A stretch of DNA of 14,661 bases from the NCBI GenBank assembly GCA_016293225.1, contig JAEDEQ010000047.1, forward strand, positions 1 to 14,661, written 5' to 3'. Shown one piece after another: positions 1 to 6,488 of this stretch. Each line of letters begins with the position of its first letter. The first letter of the stretch is position 1. The notes beneath the pieces are model-generated. The model did no database searches and had not been told where the DNA came from. It saw only the letters and a program-made list of their open reading frames with translations. Source of the stretch: Clostridiaceae bacterium (lineage in GTDB: Bacteria > Bacillota > Clostridia > Oscillospirales > Acutalibacteraceae). A program made the translations under genes and the position numbers.

Positions 1-730
1 TGCAGATATCCCGAAGAAGATTTTCAGCCCGAACTGGTTCATCACCCGCAACTTCCATGGCCAGTGGTATACTGATGCGGACGAGCTTGAAAATTATCTC
101 CACTTCAGAGCCAACATTCCCGTTAAGGATTACTTCAAGCAGCTTGCAAAGAAAGCTCCGTTCTATTTCAAAATGTCCGGTCTTGCTCCGATGTCGCTTG
201 TTAAGAAGTTCATGATGGAGCCGATTGCACACGCTCCGCTTTACGGCACCCAGACATGGATTGAAAACGGCATGAAGGACAGGATTACCGCTTTCTACGG
301 CTCAAAGGAAGAATATGAGGCCATTCCCAAGACCTGGGACAACTTTGAGGTTGTTATTCCCGATAAGGAACATCCCGAAAATCTCCTTGACCACGGCTAT
401 GATGAAAGCAAGCCCTTTGAAAAGCTCACGCTTGCCGATCTCAAGAAGGCTGCCGAATTCAGAGGCGGCGAATGCCTTGCAAAGAAAGCTCCTAAGGATA
501 TGTACACTCCGATTAAGTGGAAGTGCGCTTGCGGAAGCGAGTTTGAAATGTCTCCGAACCTTGTTCTCAGAGGCGGCCACTGGTGCCCGGATTGCCTTCC
601 GATGCCTTGGAAGTATGATGAAATTGCAAAGGTCAACCCGTTCTTTGCCCAGGTCTGGTACGCTCACCACAGCAAGGACGAAAACAACGTTTATACCGAA
701 GATATCTACTACGGTTACAACGAGAAATAA
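1..730 (+). CDS. 5'-truncated protein with C-terminal zinc ribbon, function unknown
   Basis: The reading frame is open from base 2 to the TAA at 728-730, so 242 residues of a longer protein are visible and the start lies outside the window. The C-terminal part holds a zinc-ribbon pattern: FRGGECLA (around 458-481), then WKCACG, then GHWCPDC. The four cysteines that could bind one zinc are encoded at about 524-526, 530-532, 584-586 and 593-595. The layout GG-x-CL ... W-x-C-x-C-G ... G-x-WCPxC resembles zinc-ribbon modules attached to diverse bacterial and phage proteins. The part before it, rich in aromatic residues and containing FHGQWYTDADELENYL, I do not recognise with confidence; it may be the C-terminus of an enzyme domain, possibly of the NAD-dependent epimerase type, but that is a weak recollection. 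There is no signal peptide or membrane segment in the visible part. A strong terminator follows 21 bases after the stop, so this is the last gene of its transcript. Confidence 0.8.
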   Translation, partial: ADIPKKIFSPNWFITRNFHGQWYTDADELENYLHFRANIPVKDYFKQLAKKAPFYFKMSGLAPMSLVKKFMMEPIAHAPLYGTQTWIENGMKDRITAFYGSKEEYEAIPKTWDNFEVVIPDKEHPENLLDHGYDESKPFEKLTLADLKKAAEFRGGECLAKKAPKDMYTPIKWKCACGSEFEMSPNLVLRGGHWCPDCLPMPWKYDEIAKVNPFFAQVWYAHHSKDENNVYTEDIYYGYNEK

Positions 731-751
731 GAAATTCAGTGAACTTGCTAA

Positions 752-793
752 GGCTGCCCGTTTGGAAATCAAATGGGCAGCCGAATATTTTTG
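752..793 (+). terminator. Rho-independent terminator of the zinc-ribbon gene
   Basis: A 13-bp stem (752-764 with 770-782, one G-T wobble) closes a 5-nt loop GAAAT and is followed by the T-rich run GAATATTTTTG. It starts 21 bases after the stop codon of the preceding gene. Confidence 0.88.
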
Positions 794-893
794 TATTGAT
801 GTGTAAAGCGAGTTCAAAACCTACTATGTTCCGAACGATAGACGGGCTCAGAGTGAAAGAAATTGCAGAACGGAAAATACGGCGAGGGAACCG

Positions 894-922
894 TTGACAC
901 TGTTTGCAAAATGAACTATAAT
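894..922 (+). promoter_or_regulatory. Consensus sigma-A type promoter of the AT-rich small-gene unit
   Basis: A perfect TTGACA (894-899), a 17-bp spacer and a perfect TATAAT (917-922). Transcription would start near 929, ahead of the broken ORF at 945 and the small genes at 1206 and 1486. The terminator at 1751 would close the unit. No operator-like palindrome is evident beside it. Confidence 0.75.
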
Positions 923-944
923 AAGAACGCAGATAAGAAACAGT

Positions 945-1206
945 ATGATAAATACGAAGAAATACATTTTTTGATGTGTATTGGTACGAAAAAGACGGGC
1001 GTCAGTATGAAGCAAAACTCAAATACAGAAAGGATAGAAAACTTTGAAGACAAGGAAGTTTATTTAAGACGAGAAATAGACACACAAAATATATGCTTGG
1101 ATTAATAGATAAATATAAAATTCCCGATGACGAAGTTGAAACAACGAAGAAAAACCTTACACACTATGAAGAAGAATTGGAAAAACATTTAAAAGAAGGG
1201 GTGTAA
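945..1206 (+). pseudogene. Decayed small ORF (frameshift plus in-frame stop), unknown function
   Basis: No intact gene fills the stretch between the promoter at 894-922 and the next gene. An ATG at 945 opens a frame reading MINTKKYIF that stops at a TGA right after a run of six T (969-974 region). Removing one T joins it to a second frame with protein-like composition, DVYWYEKDGRQYEAK and on. That frame meets a TGA at 1045-1047, then stays open as MLGLIDKYKIPDDE to the TAA at 1204-1206, where it touches the ATG of the next gene (TAATG). The total length of 262 bases is 87 codons plus one, as a single inserted T predicts. I infer a former ~85-residue charged cytoplasmic protein, translationally coupled to its neighbour. 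A short real gene at 1093-1206 (37 codons) is an alternative. The family is not recognised. Confidence 0.45.
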
Positions 1207-1421
1207 TGTTTATGGCAAAACATAAAGTTGTTGATGAATTTCAAATTCAAGGTAAAACTATCATTACTCTTGACAGCCTTCAAACTGTTGACGAATACAG
1301 AGCGACCAAAATACAAATTGATGGAAAAAAATATTCTTTCGGTTTTATACACAATGAATATATGTATTCCGTTGACACATTAGAGCCTTTGCTCGGAAAA
1401 ACGGTTGAATTCGTTTCTTGA
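1206..1421 (+). CDS. Small hypothetical protein (71 aa)
   Basis: I do not recognise this 71-residue protein. It is soluble, with alternating beta-strand-like segments (QGKTIITLDSL, RATKIQIDGKKYSFGF) and the end GKTVEFVS, so a small beta-rich domain is likely. There are no cysteines, signal peptide or membrane segment. The first ATG (1206) overlaps the stop of the broken upstream frame as TAATG and has AAGGGG a few bases before it. The in-frame ATG at 1215 (MAKHKVV) is an almost equally good start. It is AT-rich compared with the metabolic genes of the window and sits in a promoter-to-terminator unit with the gene at 1486. That unit looks like accessory rather than core DNA. A non-coding origin is unlikely because composition and ribosome binding site are both sensible. 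Confidence 0.6.
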   Translation: MFMAKHKVVDEFQIQGKTIITLDSLQTVDEYRATKIQIDGKKYSFGFIHNEYMYSVDTLEPLLGKTVEFVS

Positions 1422-1485
1422 GGTAAAGATATATGCAAACACAAACCAAACCGATTAAGTCCATAGGCGGACAGGAGCGACTAAT

Positions 1486-1740
1486 ATGTGTAAACTGTTT
1501 AATGCGTACGAAGATCAAATTAAGGATTATTGCATTGACAATAATATTGATTTTGAAAAAGTTAAGAAGCTTCCGCAATGTTGGGGAAAAAACGATATAT
1601 GGTTACAGTATTATGACCCTACAAAAGGAACTAAAGGGTTAAATGACGAAACACCGGCACCGATTGTTTTAAAAATTTTTATTGATAACGGCAAAGTAAC
1701 CATTGAGCAAACTGAACACACAAAAAAATATTTGTCATAA
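1486..1740 (+). CDS. Small hypothetical protein (84 aa)
   Basis: An 84-residue soluble protein of unknown function. The start ATG at 1486 is preceded by CAGGAG at good spacing. The N-terminal third is helix-like and acidic (AYEDQIKDYCIDNNIDFEKV), followed by PQCWGKNDIWLQYYDPTKG and a strand-rich C-terminus ending TEHTKKYLS. The WGKNDIWLQYYDP block has the look of a conserved motif, but I cannot name a family. It follows the 1206-1421 gene by 64 bases and ends 10 bases before a terminator, so it is the last gene of the AT-rich unit. An alternative frame, 1433-1642, overlaps it and has poor composition, so I do not call that one. Confidence 0.65.
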   Translation: MCKLFNAYEDQIKDYCIDNNIDFEKVKKLPQCWGKNDIWLQYYDPTKGTKGLNDETPAPIVLKIFIDNGKVTIEQTEHTKKYLS

Positions 1741-1750
1741 TTGACATTTA

Positions 1751-1775
1751 GCACCTTGAAAAAGGTGCTTTTTTC
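1751..1775 (+). terminator. Rho-independent terminator after the small-gene unit
   Basis: A 5-bp stem GCACC (1751-1755) / GGTGC (1764-1768) with an A-rich loop, followed by a run of T. The stem is short but the T tract is strong, and it lies 10 bases after a stop codon. Confidence 0.75.
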
Positions 1776-1798
1776 ATGCCCGACCCGTATAAAAGCGT

Positions 1799-1839
1799 AA
1801 GCAAGGATTGCGTATTATCGTGTACGCCAATCCTTGCTT
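1799..1839 (-). terminator. Long inverted repeat at the end of the GH36 operon, possible terminator
   Basis: AAGCAAGGATTGCGTA (1799-1814) pairs with 1823-1839 through 16 bp with a single bulged base, leaving an 8-nt loop. It lies between two convergent units, 34 bases after the minus-strand stop at 1873. On the minus strand it is followed by ACGCTTTTATA, a modest T tract; on the plus strand no T tract follows. I therefore assign it to the minus-strand operon. It could instead be a dispersed palindromic repeat. Confidence 0.5.
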
Positions 1840-1872
1840 GAATTCATAAGGTTGATTAATTATTTTAAATCA

Positions 1873-3006
1873 TTAACAAAGAGAACCGTTTTTACTCATT
1901 ATTTCATCGTAGATGCGCTTTGTAATTCTGTTCATTTCGTCAAGGTTTTTCTCAATTTCCCGGGCCATTTTGAACTGGTTGCGTGCTCTGACAAGGTTGT
2001 GCTCCGGATACTCGGTTCTGAAATATACGTCGCCGTCAAGATAGTCCGTGAGGAAACGTATGCCGCATTCATATGTCATGAGAAAAGCGGAAAAGGCAAG
2101 CGAGTCAATTTCAGCCCTGGTCAGCGCCGCGGCGCAGCTTGAAAGATATCCTTTTGTGTATGCTTCATAAAGCGGCAGAGAGATTGAAACCTTGGAAAGG
2201 TCGGGCTCGTCCTCCTCGGCTGTTTTTGCGCCGAATCTGATAGCGTCGCCGAAGTCGTAGAGCGAAAGTCCGGGCATAATAGTGTCGAGGTCGATAACGC
2301 AAAGCCCCTTGTGCGTGTCCGCGTCAAAAAGAATGTTGTTGAGCTTTGTGTCGTTGTGGGTAACGCGCAGCGGAATTTCGCCCATTTCGCAAAGGGTGAG
2401 GGCAATGCCTGCCTTGTTTTTCCTGCTCAGAGCAAACTCAATTTCCTTTTTTACCCCTGAGGCTCTTGAACAGATGTCGGCTTGAGCCGATTTTTCAAGA
2501 TTTTCCACCCTCTTGGGAGTATTGTGAAAGTCGGGTATGGTTTCAAGCAGTGTTTCGCTCGGATAATCGTTAAGAAGCTTCTGAAATTTTCCGAAGCTTT
2601 CACCGGCATTGCGAAACACCTCGGCGCTGTCTATCATGTTGTAGGTATAGGAGTTGTCAATGTAGCGATAAATCCTCCAACAGCCGGATTCATCATTAAA
2701 ATAAAGTCCGCCGTCGGGAGTTTTGAGGAAATGCAGCGTTTCCCTTTCGGGATCGCCGCCCGAAGCGCGGATTTTCTTCCTCAAAAAGTGGGTAACGTTG
2801 ACAATGTTCTGCATCAGGGCGTCCTGATCTTTAAAAACATGGGTGTTGATTTTTTGAACAAGGTATTTTTCCTGCTTTTCCCCGTTTTCAAAAACAGCAA
2901 GAACGGTTGTGTTGATATGTCCGTCGGTGAGCGCCTTAGTCTCTTTCAGCTTGCCGTCAATTCCGAAATTGCGGCAAACTTTGAGGATGGTTTCGGTATT
3001 AGTCAT
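1873..3006 (-). CDS. APH-fold sugar kinase, N-acetylhexosamine 1-kinase-like
   Basis: A cytoplasmic phosphotransferase of the aminoglycoside-phosphotransferase/choline-kinase fold (PF01636 type), 377 residues from the chosen start. Visible motifs are a nucleotide-loop region LTDGHINTT (27-34), a candidate ATP-contacting lysine in YLVQKIN (52), the catalytic loop HNDTKLNN (217-224, base D219, N224) and the metal-binding VIDLDT (237-242). HxD is present as HND, typical of the family branch that includes N-acetylhexosamine 1-kinase (NahK), which phosphorylates the anomeric carbon of GlcNAc/GalNAc. Antibiotic resistance is unlikely, because the gene lies in a sugar operon. By position downstream of GH36 it may phosphorylate the released galactose or GalNAc; the substrate is inferred. 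ATG 3006 overlaps the upstream stop and leaves room for AGGAAG; the in-frame ATG 3018 has that site abutting it. It is the last gene of a three-gene operon. Confidence 0.85.
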   Translation of the reverse strand: MTNTETILKVCRNFGIDGKLKETKALTDGHINTTVLAVFENGEKQEKYLVQKINTHVFKDQDALMQNIVNVTHFLRKKIRASGGDPERETLHFLKTPDGGLYFNDESGCWRIYRYIDNSYTYNMIDSAEVFRNAGESFGKFQKLLNDYPSETLLETIPDFHNTPKRVENLEKSAQADICSRASGVKKEIEFALSRKNKAGIALTLCEMGEIPLRVTHNDTKLNNILFDADTHKGLCVIDLDTIMPGLSLYDFGDAIRFGAKTAEEDEPDLSKVSISLPLYEAYTKGYLSSCAAALTRAEIDSLAFSAFLMTYECGIRFLTDYLDGDVYFRTEYPEHNLVRARNQFKMAREIEKNLDEMNRITKRIYDEIMSKNGSLC

Positions 3007-3631
3007 TTTCAGTAACATCTTCCTTAACTATTATTGTTGAAAAATATTCGGGATCGTGAAAACCGAGCGTCAGTTCTTTTCTCATCGGAGAAAATGAACC
3101 GTAGTGCGGCGCTTCGGTCTTGTCGCCGCACTTATAAAAGTTCCCTCTGTAAGACCCGGGTTCTGCTTTGAAATCAATGCCGAAAGCTTCTTTAAAAAGC
3201 AGGCAGGGAAGAAACAGCTCAACTCTCCAGCCGTTTTCGTCCGTACAGCCCTTAACCTGCGGCGAAACGGCTGTCAGCTCTTTAAGAAACTGCCGGTGTT
3301 CTCTTCCTTTCCCAACCTGAGTTAAAAATGCGCCGCACGGGTTTATCTCCGTGTTGAGGTATCCCGCATTCTTTTCCGGGGAAAAGAAAAACTCAAGGCA
3401 GCTGTCCTCCCAAACATTTCCGTCACGTCCGCGGCAGGTTATGCGAAGCCTTTTTTCATCCGAGCGCATTTTGACAAAAATACCTTTGTTTTTAACAAAA
3501 CACATTTGAAAACTGCTTTCGGGTCTTGAAAATCCGGCTTGTTCCCATTGAAAGCAGTCAATCCTCCCGTTTGGTACTCTGCTCCAGTCGGGCGTGCTTT
3601 CAAAGCAAAGGGTTTCGTATGTTTTAATCAT
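2999..3631 (-). CDS. CBM9-like (DOMON-type) carbohydrate-binding protein without signal peptide
   Basis: A 210-residue protein resembling the family-9 carbohydrate-binding module-like proteins found as single-domain ORFs in Firmicutes and Bacteroidetes. Diagnostic stretches are VWEDSCLEFFFSP (73-85), YLNTEINPCGAFL (91-103), YRGNFYKCGD (161-170), PHYGSFSPM (175-183) and the C-terminal FHDPEYF (191-197). These follow the usual order for this group. No catalytic activity is established for the family; binding of a sugar is the usual assumption. The N-terminus MIKTYETLCFES has no signal peptide, so the protein should stay in the cytoplasm, together with the GH36 enzyme. Its start codon overlaps the GH36 stop as ATGA, and its own stop overlaps the kinase start, so all three proteins are translationally coupled. 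It may act on or sense a cytoplasmic oligosaccharide; that is inference. Confidence 0.8.
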   Translation of the reverse strand: MIKTYETLCFESTPDWSRVPNGRIDCFQWEQAGFSRPESSFQMCFVKNKGIFVKMRSDEKRLRITCRGRDGNVWEDSCLEFFFSPEKNAGYLNTEINPCGAFLTQVGKGREHRQFLKELTAVSPQVKGCTDENGWRVELFLPCLLFKEAFGIDFKAEPGSYRGNFYKCGDKTEAPHYGSFSPMRKELTLGFHDPEYFSTIIVKEDVTEND

Positions 3632-5988
3632 TTTTCTGCGGTCTGTTCTTTTTCCTTGAGATAGTACATTCTTGAATCGGTGTCCATGAGCAGTCTTGAA
3701 ACACCGAGTTTGTATCCGCTGAGAACGAACGGCTGGTGAGGCTTGAGACCGGCGTTCATCAGTGCGTCGCCGCCGACAGTGTATTCCTCTTTTTCCGTGC
3801 GCAGCTTAACTGTTTCAACAAGGAAGTTGTAAAGCTTGCTTTCTTCAATATCAATTTTTTTCGGCAGGGGAGTGTTGATTATCTCGCCGAGGTTGCGGAC
3901 GGAGAAAAGCTGAGTGCGGGCCGAAAGCTCGTAGTCCTTTTCCTCATCAAGACCGGTAAAGCGGATAACGTCATTTCCCCAGTTGGGAGTAACGCGGTTG
4001 ATGAAATAGCCGAGGATGCTCTCCTTTTTGTCGGGCGAGGTAATCTGCCACTTTGCAATGTTGTCAGTGAAAAAGTCGCCGATGCGGTCAAATTCGCCGA
4101 ACTGCAAAAGGTATCTGTGCGCTTTGTAATATTCAATTTGCTTTTTAACCGCAGCTTTGTCAAAGCGCGAAAGATTTGTAACGTCAAGCTCATAGCCGAG
4201 CAGACCGAACGCGGCAACGTTAAAGCGGTGCTCGATTGACGACTGACGAAGGCAGGCGAAGGACGGAGAGCAGGCAACGTGCATCGTCATGACCGACTGC
4301 GGATAGCCGTAGGACGTGCCGGACTGAATATATATTCTTTCAAGCGCGTCGGTGTCATCGCTCGTCCAGCACTGCGGCATATAGCAGAATGTTCCGAGGT
4401 CAAAGCGGTTTCCGCCGCTTGAGCAGGCTTCAAAAAGAATTTCGGGGAATCTTTCGGTCAGCGCGCCCCAGACCTCGTAAAGACCAAGTATGTATCTGTG
4501 AAAAAATTCTCCGCTTCTTGCGCCCTTGCGGTGCGAGAAAACGTCCGTCATCTGGCGGTTGTTGTCCCATTTAATGTATTCGATGTTGCCGTATCTGAAA
4601 ACGTCGGTCATTGTGTTGATAATATATTCAACAACCTCAGGGTTTGTAAGGTCAAGCACAAGCTGATTTCTGCCCTGCGACGGCTCGTAAACATCGGTCT
4701 TTATTGCCCAGTCGGGGTGTGCTCTGTAAAGATCCGAGTCAGGCGAGACCATTTCCGGCTCTACCCAGAGACCGAACTTTAGACCCATTTCGTTAATTTT
4801 TTTGGAAAGGCCGTCAATTCCGGACGGAAGCTTCTTTTTGTTGATGTACCAGTCGCCGAGCGAGGATTTGTCGTTGTTGCGCTTTCCGAACCAGCCGTCG
4901 TCAAGGACGAACATTTCGCCGCCGATTTCCTTTGTTGCTTTTGCAATGTCAAGAATTTTCTTCTCGTTGAAGTTGAAGTATGTGGCCTCCCAGTTGTTGA
5001 CAAGAATGGGACGCTCCTTGTTTTTCCAGTATCCTCTGACAATGTGTTCCTTAACAAAAGCATGCATATTGCGGCTCATTCCGTTAAGACCCTCGTTGCT
5101 GAAGGTGAGGACGCTTTCGGGCGTGTCAAAGCTCCGGTCGGGAGCAAGCAGCCATTCAAACTCAAAAGGATTGATACCGTTCTGTATTCTCAGAAGTCCG
5201 TGAGAGGAAATCTCTGTTTGTGCAATATGGTTGCCTGAATAGACAAGGTTAAAGCCGTAGCATTCGCCGCTCTGCTCGGTGCATACTCCGCTTTTGACGG
5301 CGAAAAACGGGTTGTGGCGGTTTGAGCTTGTTCCCGTTGTGGATTCAATGCTGAATGTTCCCGAGGTGAGCTTGTGTTCGTGCTTATAGCGCTCCCTGAT
5401 CCATGCGCCGTCAAAGGTGAGAACGGTGTAATCACCCCTTTGCAGGTCAAGCTGCATACTCATGAGCGAACGGATTTTGATATTTTTATTGCTCTTGTTA
5501 TAGAGTCTGACGCTTCTTGTGATAACGTTGCATTCTTCAAAAACGGTATAGAACAGGTGAAGCTCTGCACCGAGAACCTTGTCCTCAAGAACAACTGTCA
5601 GTGTTTCGCTGTCGCCGTAGCTGGAGGGAAGACCGTGCAAAACGGGCTTGACCTTGCTGACGTTGTGGGATTTGTAGAGAAAGTCGGTTGTAAAGTTGTC
5701 GTCAGCAGAGAGCAGCCGCATTGAGCTTTGGCGGTAATCGCCCTTGCCGTATGAGGAATACTCAAGCGCAATATGGTCAAGCGAAAGCGAGGTGTCCTCC
5801 TGCGAGCGGGGAGTGGCGTTGCTGTAGCCGCACTCATGCTTGTCAAACATAAAGGAAAAATCAGCGCTGTTCCTGATTTTTTTGCCGTAATACATGGCTT
5901 CAAGCTGACCCGAGGGAAGGGCGCGGAAAATATAGCTGGTTTTTTCTGTCTGAAGATGGAAAACGTTGTCCTTGTTTACGTAAATCAT
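3628..5988 (-). CDS. GH36 alpha-galactosidase (or alpha-N-acetylgalactosaminidase)
   Basis: A glycoside hydrolase family 36 enzyme of 786 residues, slightly longer than the common ~730. It has an N-terminal beta-sandwich (about 1-320), a TIM-barrel catalytic domain and a C-terminal beta domain. The barrel shows FVLDDGWFGKRNNDKSSLGDW (360-380), LKFGLWVEPEMVSPDSDLY (403-421), the nucleophile region YIKWDNNRQ (D475) and the acid/base region CWTSDDTDALER (D545). The 70-residue spacing equals that of D478/D548 in the Geobacillus enzyme, as I recall it. It hydrolyses terminal alpha-galactosyl residues (melibiose, raffinose family) by a retaining mechanism; some GH36 members act on alpha-GalNAc. There is no signal peptide, so it is intracellular and needs an imported oligosaccharide, though no transporter is in the window. 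ATG 5988 follows GGAGGAG (5994-6000) at ideal spacing. It is the first gene of its operon. Confidence 0.95.
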   Translation of the reverse strand: MIYVNKDNVFHLQTEKTSYIFRALPSGQLEAMYYGKKIRNSADFSFMFDKHECGYSNATPRSQEDTSLSLDHIALEYSSYGKGDYRQSSMRLLSADDNFTTDFLYKSHNVSKVKPVLHGLPSSYGDSETLTVVLEDKVLGAELHLFYTVFEECNVITRSVRLYNKSNKNIKIRSLMSMQLDLQRGDYTVLTFDGAWIRERYKHEHKLTSGTFSIESTTGTSSNRHNPFFAVKSGVCTEQSGECYGFNLVYSGNHIAQTEISSHGLLRIQNGINPFEFEWLLAPDRSFDTPESVLTFSNEGLNGMSRNMHAFVKEHIVRGYWKNKERPILVNNWEATYFNFNEKKILDIAKATKEIGGEMFVLDDGWFGKRNNDKSSLGDWYINKKKLPSGIDGLSKKINEMGLKFGLWVEPEMVSPDSDLYRAHPDWAIKTDVYEPSQGRNQLVLDLTNPEVVEYIINTMTDVFRYGNIEYIKWDNNRQMTDVFSHRKGARSGEFFHRYILGLYEVWGALTERFPEILFEACSSGGNRFDLGTFCYMPQCWTSDDTDALERIYIQSGTSYGYPQSVMTMHVACSPSFACLRQSSIEHRFNVAAFGLLGYELDVTNLSRFDKAAVKKQIEYYKAHRYLLQFGEFDRIGDFFTDNIAKWQITSPDKKESILGYFINRVTPNWGNDVIRFTGLDEEKDYELSARTQLFSVRNLGEIINTPLPKKIDIEESKLYNFLVETVKLRTEKEEYTVGGDALMNAGLKPHQPFVLSGYKLGVSRLLMDTDSRMYYLKEKEQTAEK

Positions 5989-6005
5989 ATTTTCTCCTCC
6001 GATTA

Positions 6006-6020
6006 GGCGGATTTGCCGCC
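6006..6020 (-). promoter_or_regulatory. Leader hairpin next to the GH36 ribosome binding site
   Basis: In the transcript GGCGG-CAAAT-CCGCC forms a 5-bp GC-only hairpin that ends five bases before the GGAGG of the GH36 gene. It could influence translation or mRNA stability. No trans-acting site is evident. Confidence 0.4.
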
Positions 6021-6036
6021 GGAAAGTTTTGTATAT

Positions 6037-6065
6037 ATTTTATACTATATGAGAGATAATGTCAA
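6037..6065 (-). promoter_or_regulatory. Promoter of the GH36 operon
   Basis: On the minus strand TTGACA (6065-6060), a 17-bp spacer and TAAAAT (6042-6037). The start would be near 6030, giving a leader of about 40 nt with one hairpin. I saw no clear catabolite-responsive element (TGWAARCGNTWNCW) overlapping it. Confidence 0.75.
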
Positions 6066-6140
6066 TCTTTTGAAAAGAAAGGATAAGCAGCCTTATAAAC
6101 AAAAAATCAAAGTAAAAATAAAATAAAAATAAAACAAAAA

Positions 6141-6183
6141 GCTTTGAAAAAATTTGCAAAATGCTTTGAAAAATTTTGCAAAA
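6141..6183 (+). repeat. Tandem A-tract repeat, UP-element-like, upstream of the tRNA promoter
   Basis: Two copies of a 21-nt unit, GCTTTGAAAAAATTTGCAAAA (6141-6161) and GCTTTGAAAAATTTTGCAAAA (6163-6183), differ at one base and are offset by 22 bp, about two helical turns. They end five bases before the -35 box. A-tracts in this position act as UP elements in stable-RNA promoters; here that role is inferred. Confidence 0.6.
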
Positions 6184-6187
6184 GGTA

Positions 6188-6216
6188 TTGACATTTACCC
6201 TTTGATTTACTATAAT
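6188..6216 (+). promoter_or_regulatory. Consensus promoter of the tRNA operon
   Basis: A perfect TTGACA (6188-6193), a 17-bp spacer and a perfect TATAAT (6211-6216), 23 bases before the first tRNA. Its strength fits a stable-RNA transcription unit. Confidence 0.9.
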
Positions 6217-6239
6217 ATTCAACGTTGCACGGACAATGT

Positions 6240-6313
6240 GCGGGTGTAGTTCAATGGTAGAATCCCAGCCTTCCAAGCTGGTCGTGTGGGTTCGATTCCC
6301 ATCACCCGCTCCA
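6240..6313 (+). tRNA. tRNA-Gly (anticodon TCC)
   Basis: A complete cloverleaf with acceptor GCGGGTG/CACCCGC, anticodon stem CCAGC/GCTGG with loop CTTCCAA (anticodon TCC at 6272-6274), T arm with GGTTCGATTCC, discriminator T and an encoded CCA. It is first in the four-tRNA transcript and reads GGA (and other GGN by wobble). Confidence 0.97.
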
Positions 6314-6327
6314 TTTTTTTGCCATTT

Positions 6328-6404
6328 GCGGTTTTAGCTCAGCTGGATAGAGCAACTGCCTTCTAAGCAGTAGGCCGGGGGTTCGAGTCCCTTAAACCGC
6401 GCCA
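6328..6404 (+). tRNA. tRNA-Arg (anticodon TCT)
   Basis: Acceptor GCGGTTT pairs with AAACCGC; the D arm holds AGCTGGATAG; the anticodon stem ACTGC/GCAGT has loop CTTCTAA, anticodon TCT. Discriminator G and encoded CCA. It reads AGA/AGG and follows tRNA-Gly by 14 bases. Confidence 0.96.
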
Positions 6405-6410
6405 ACAGGC

Positions 6411-6488
6411 GGTGGGTATAGCTCAGTTGGTTAGAGCGCCAGGTTGTGGCCCTGGAGGCCATCGGTTCGAATCCGATTATCCACCCCA
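6411..6488 (+). tRNA. tRNA-His (anticodon GTG)
   Basis: The extra 5' base G(-1) opposite C73, a hallmark of tRNA-His, is encoded at 6411. The acceptor GTGGGTA pairs with TATCCAC (one G-T). Anticodon stem CCAGG/CCTGG with loop TTGTGGC gives GTG. CCA is encoded. It begins six bases after the preceding tRNA. Confidence 0.96.

Noticed and set aside
863..1105. 80-aa open frame over the promoter region
   Set aside because: Its start lies upstream of the -10 box of a perfect promoter and it crosses the frames of the decayed ORF, so it is unlikely to be translated as one protein.
1433..1642. 69-aa open frame with a possible GAGG before its ATG
   Set aside because: It overlaps the better-supported 84-aa gene in another frame, and its composition is unnatural (runs of L, I and K).
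1873..3006. Aminoglycoside resistance phosphotransferase
   Set aside because: The fold is shared, but the sugar operon context and the HND/DLD pattern fit sugar-kinase relatives; no resistance-gene similarity is recognised.
2482..3015. 177-aa plus-strand open frame opposite the kinase
   Set aside because: It is the complement of conserved kinase codons and has no ribosome binding site or motif.
3736..4239. Long plus-strand open frames opposite GH36
   Set aside because: They are antisense shadows of GH36 with no ribosome binding sites, caused by the strong codon bias of that gene.
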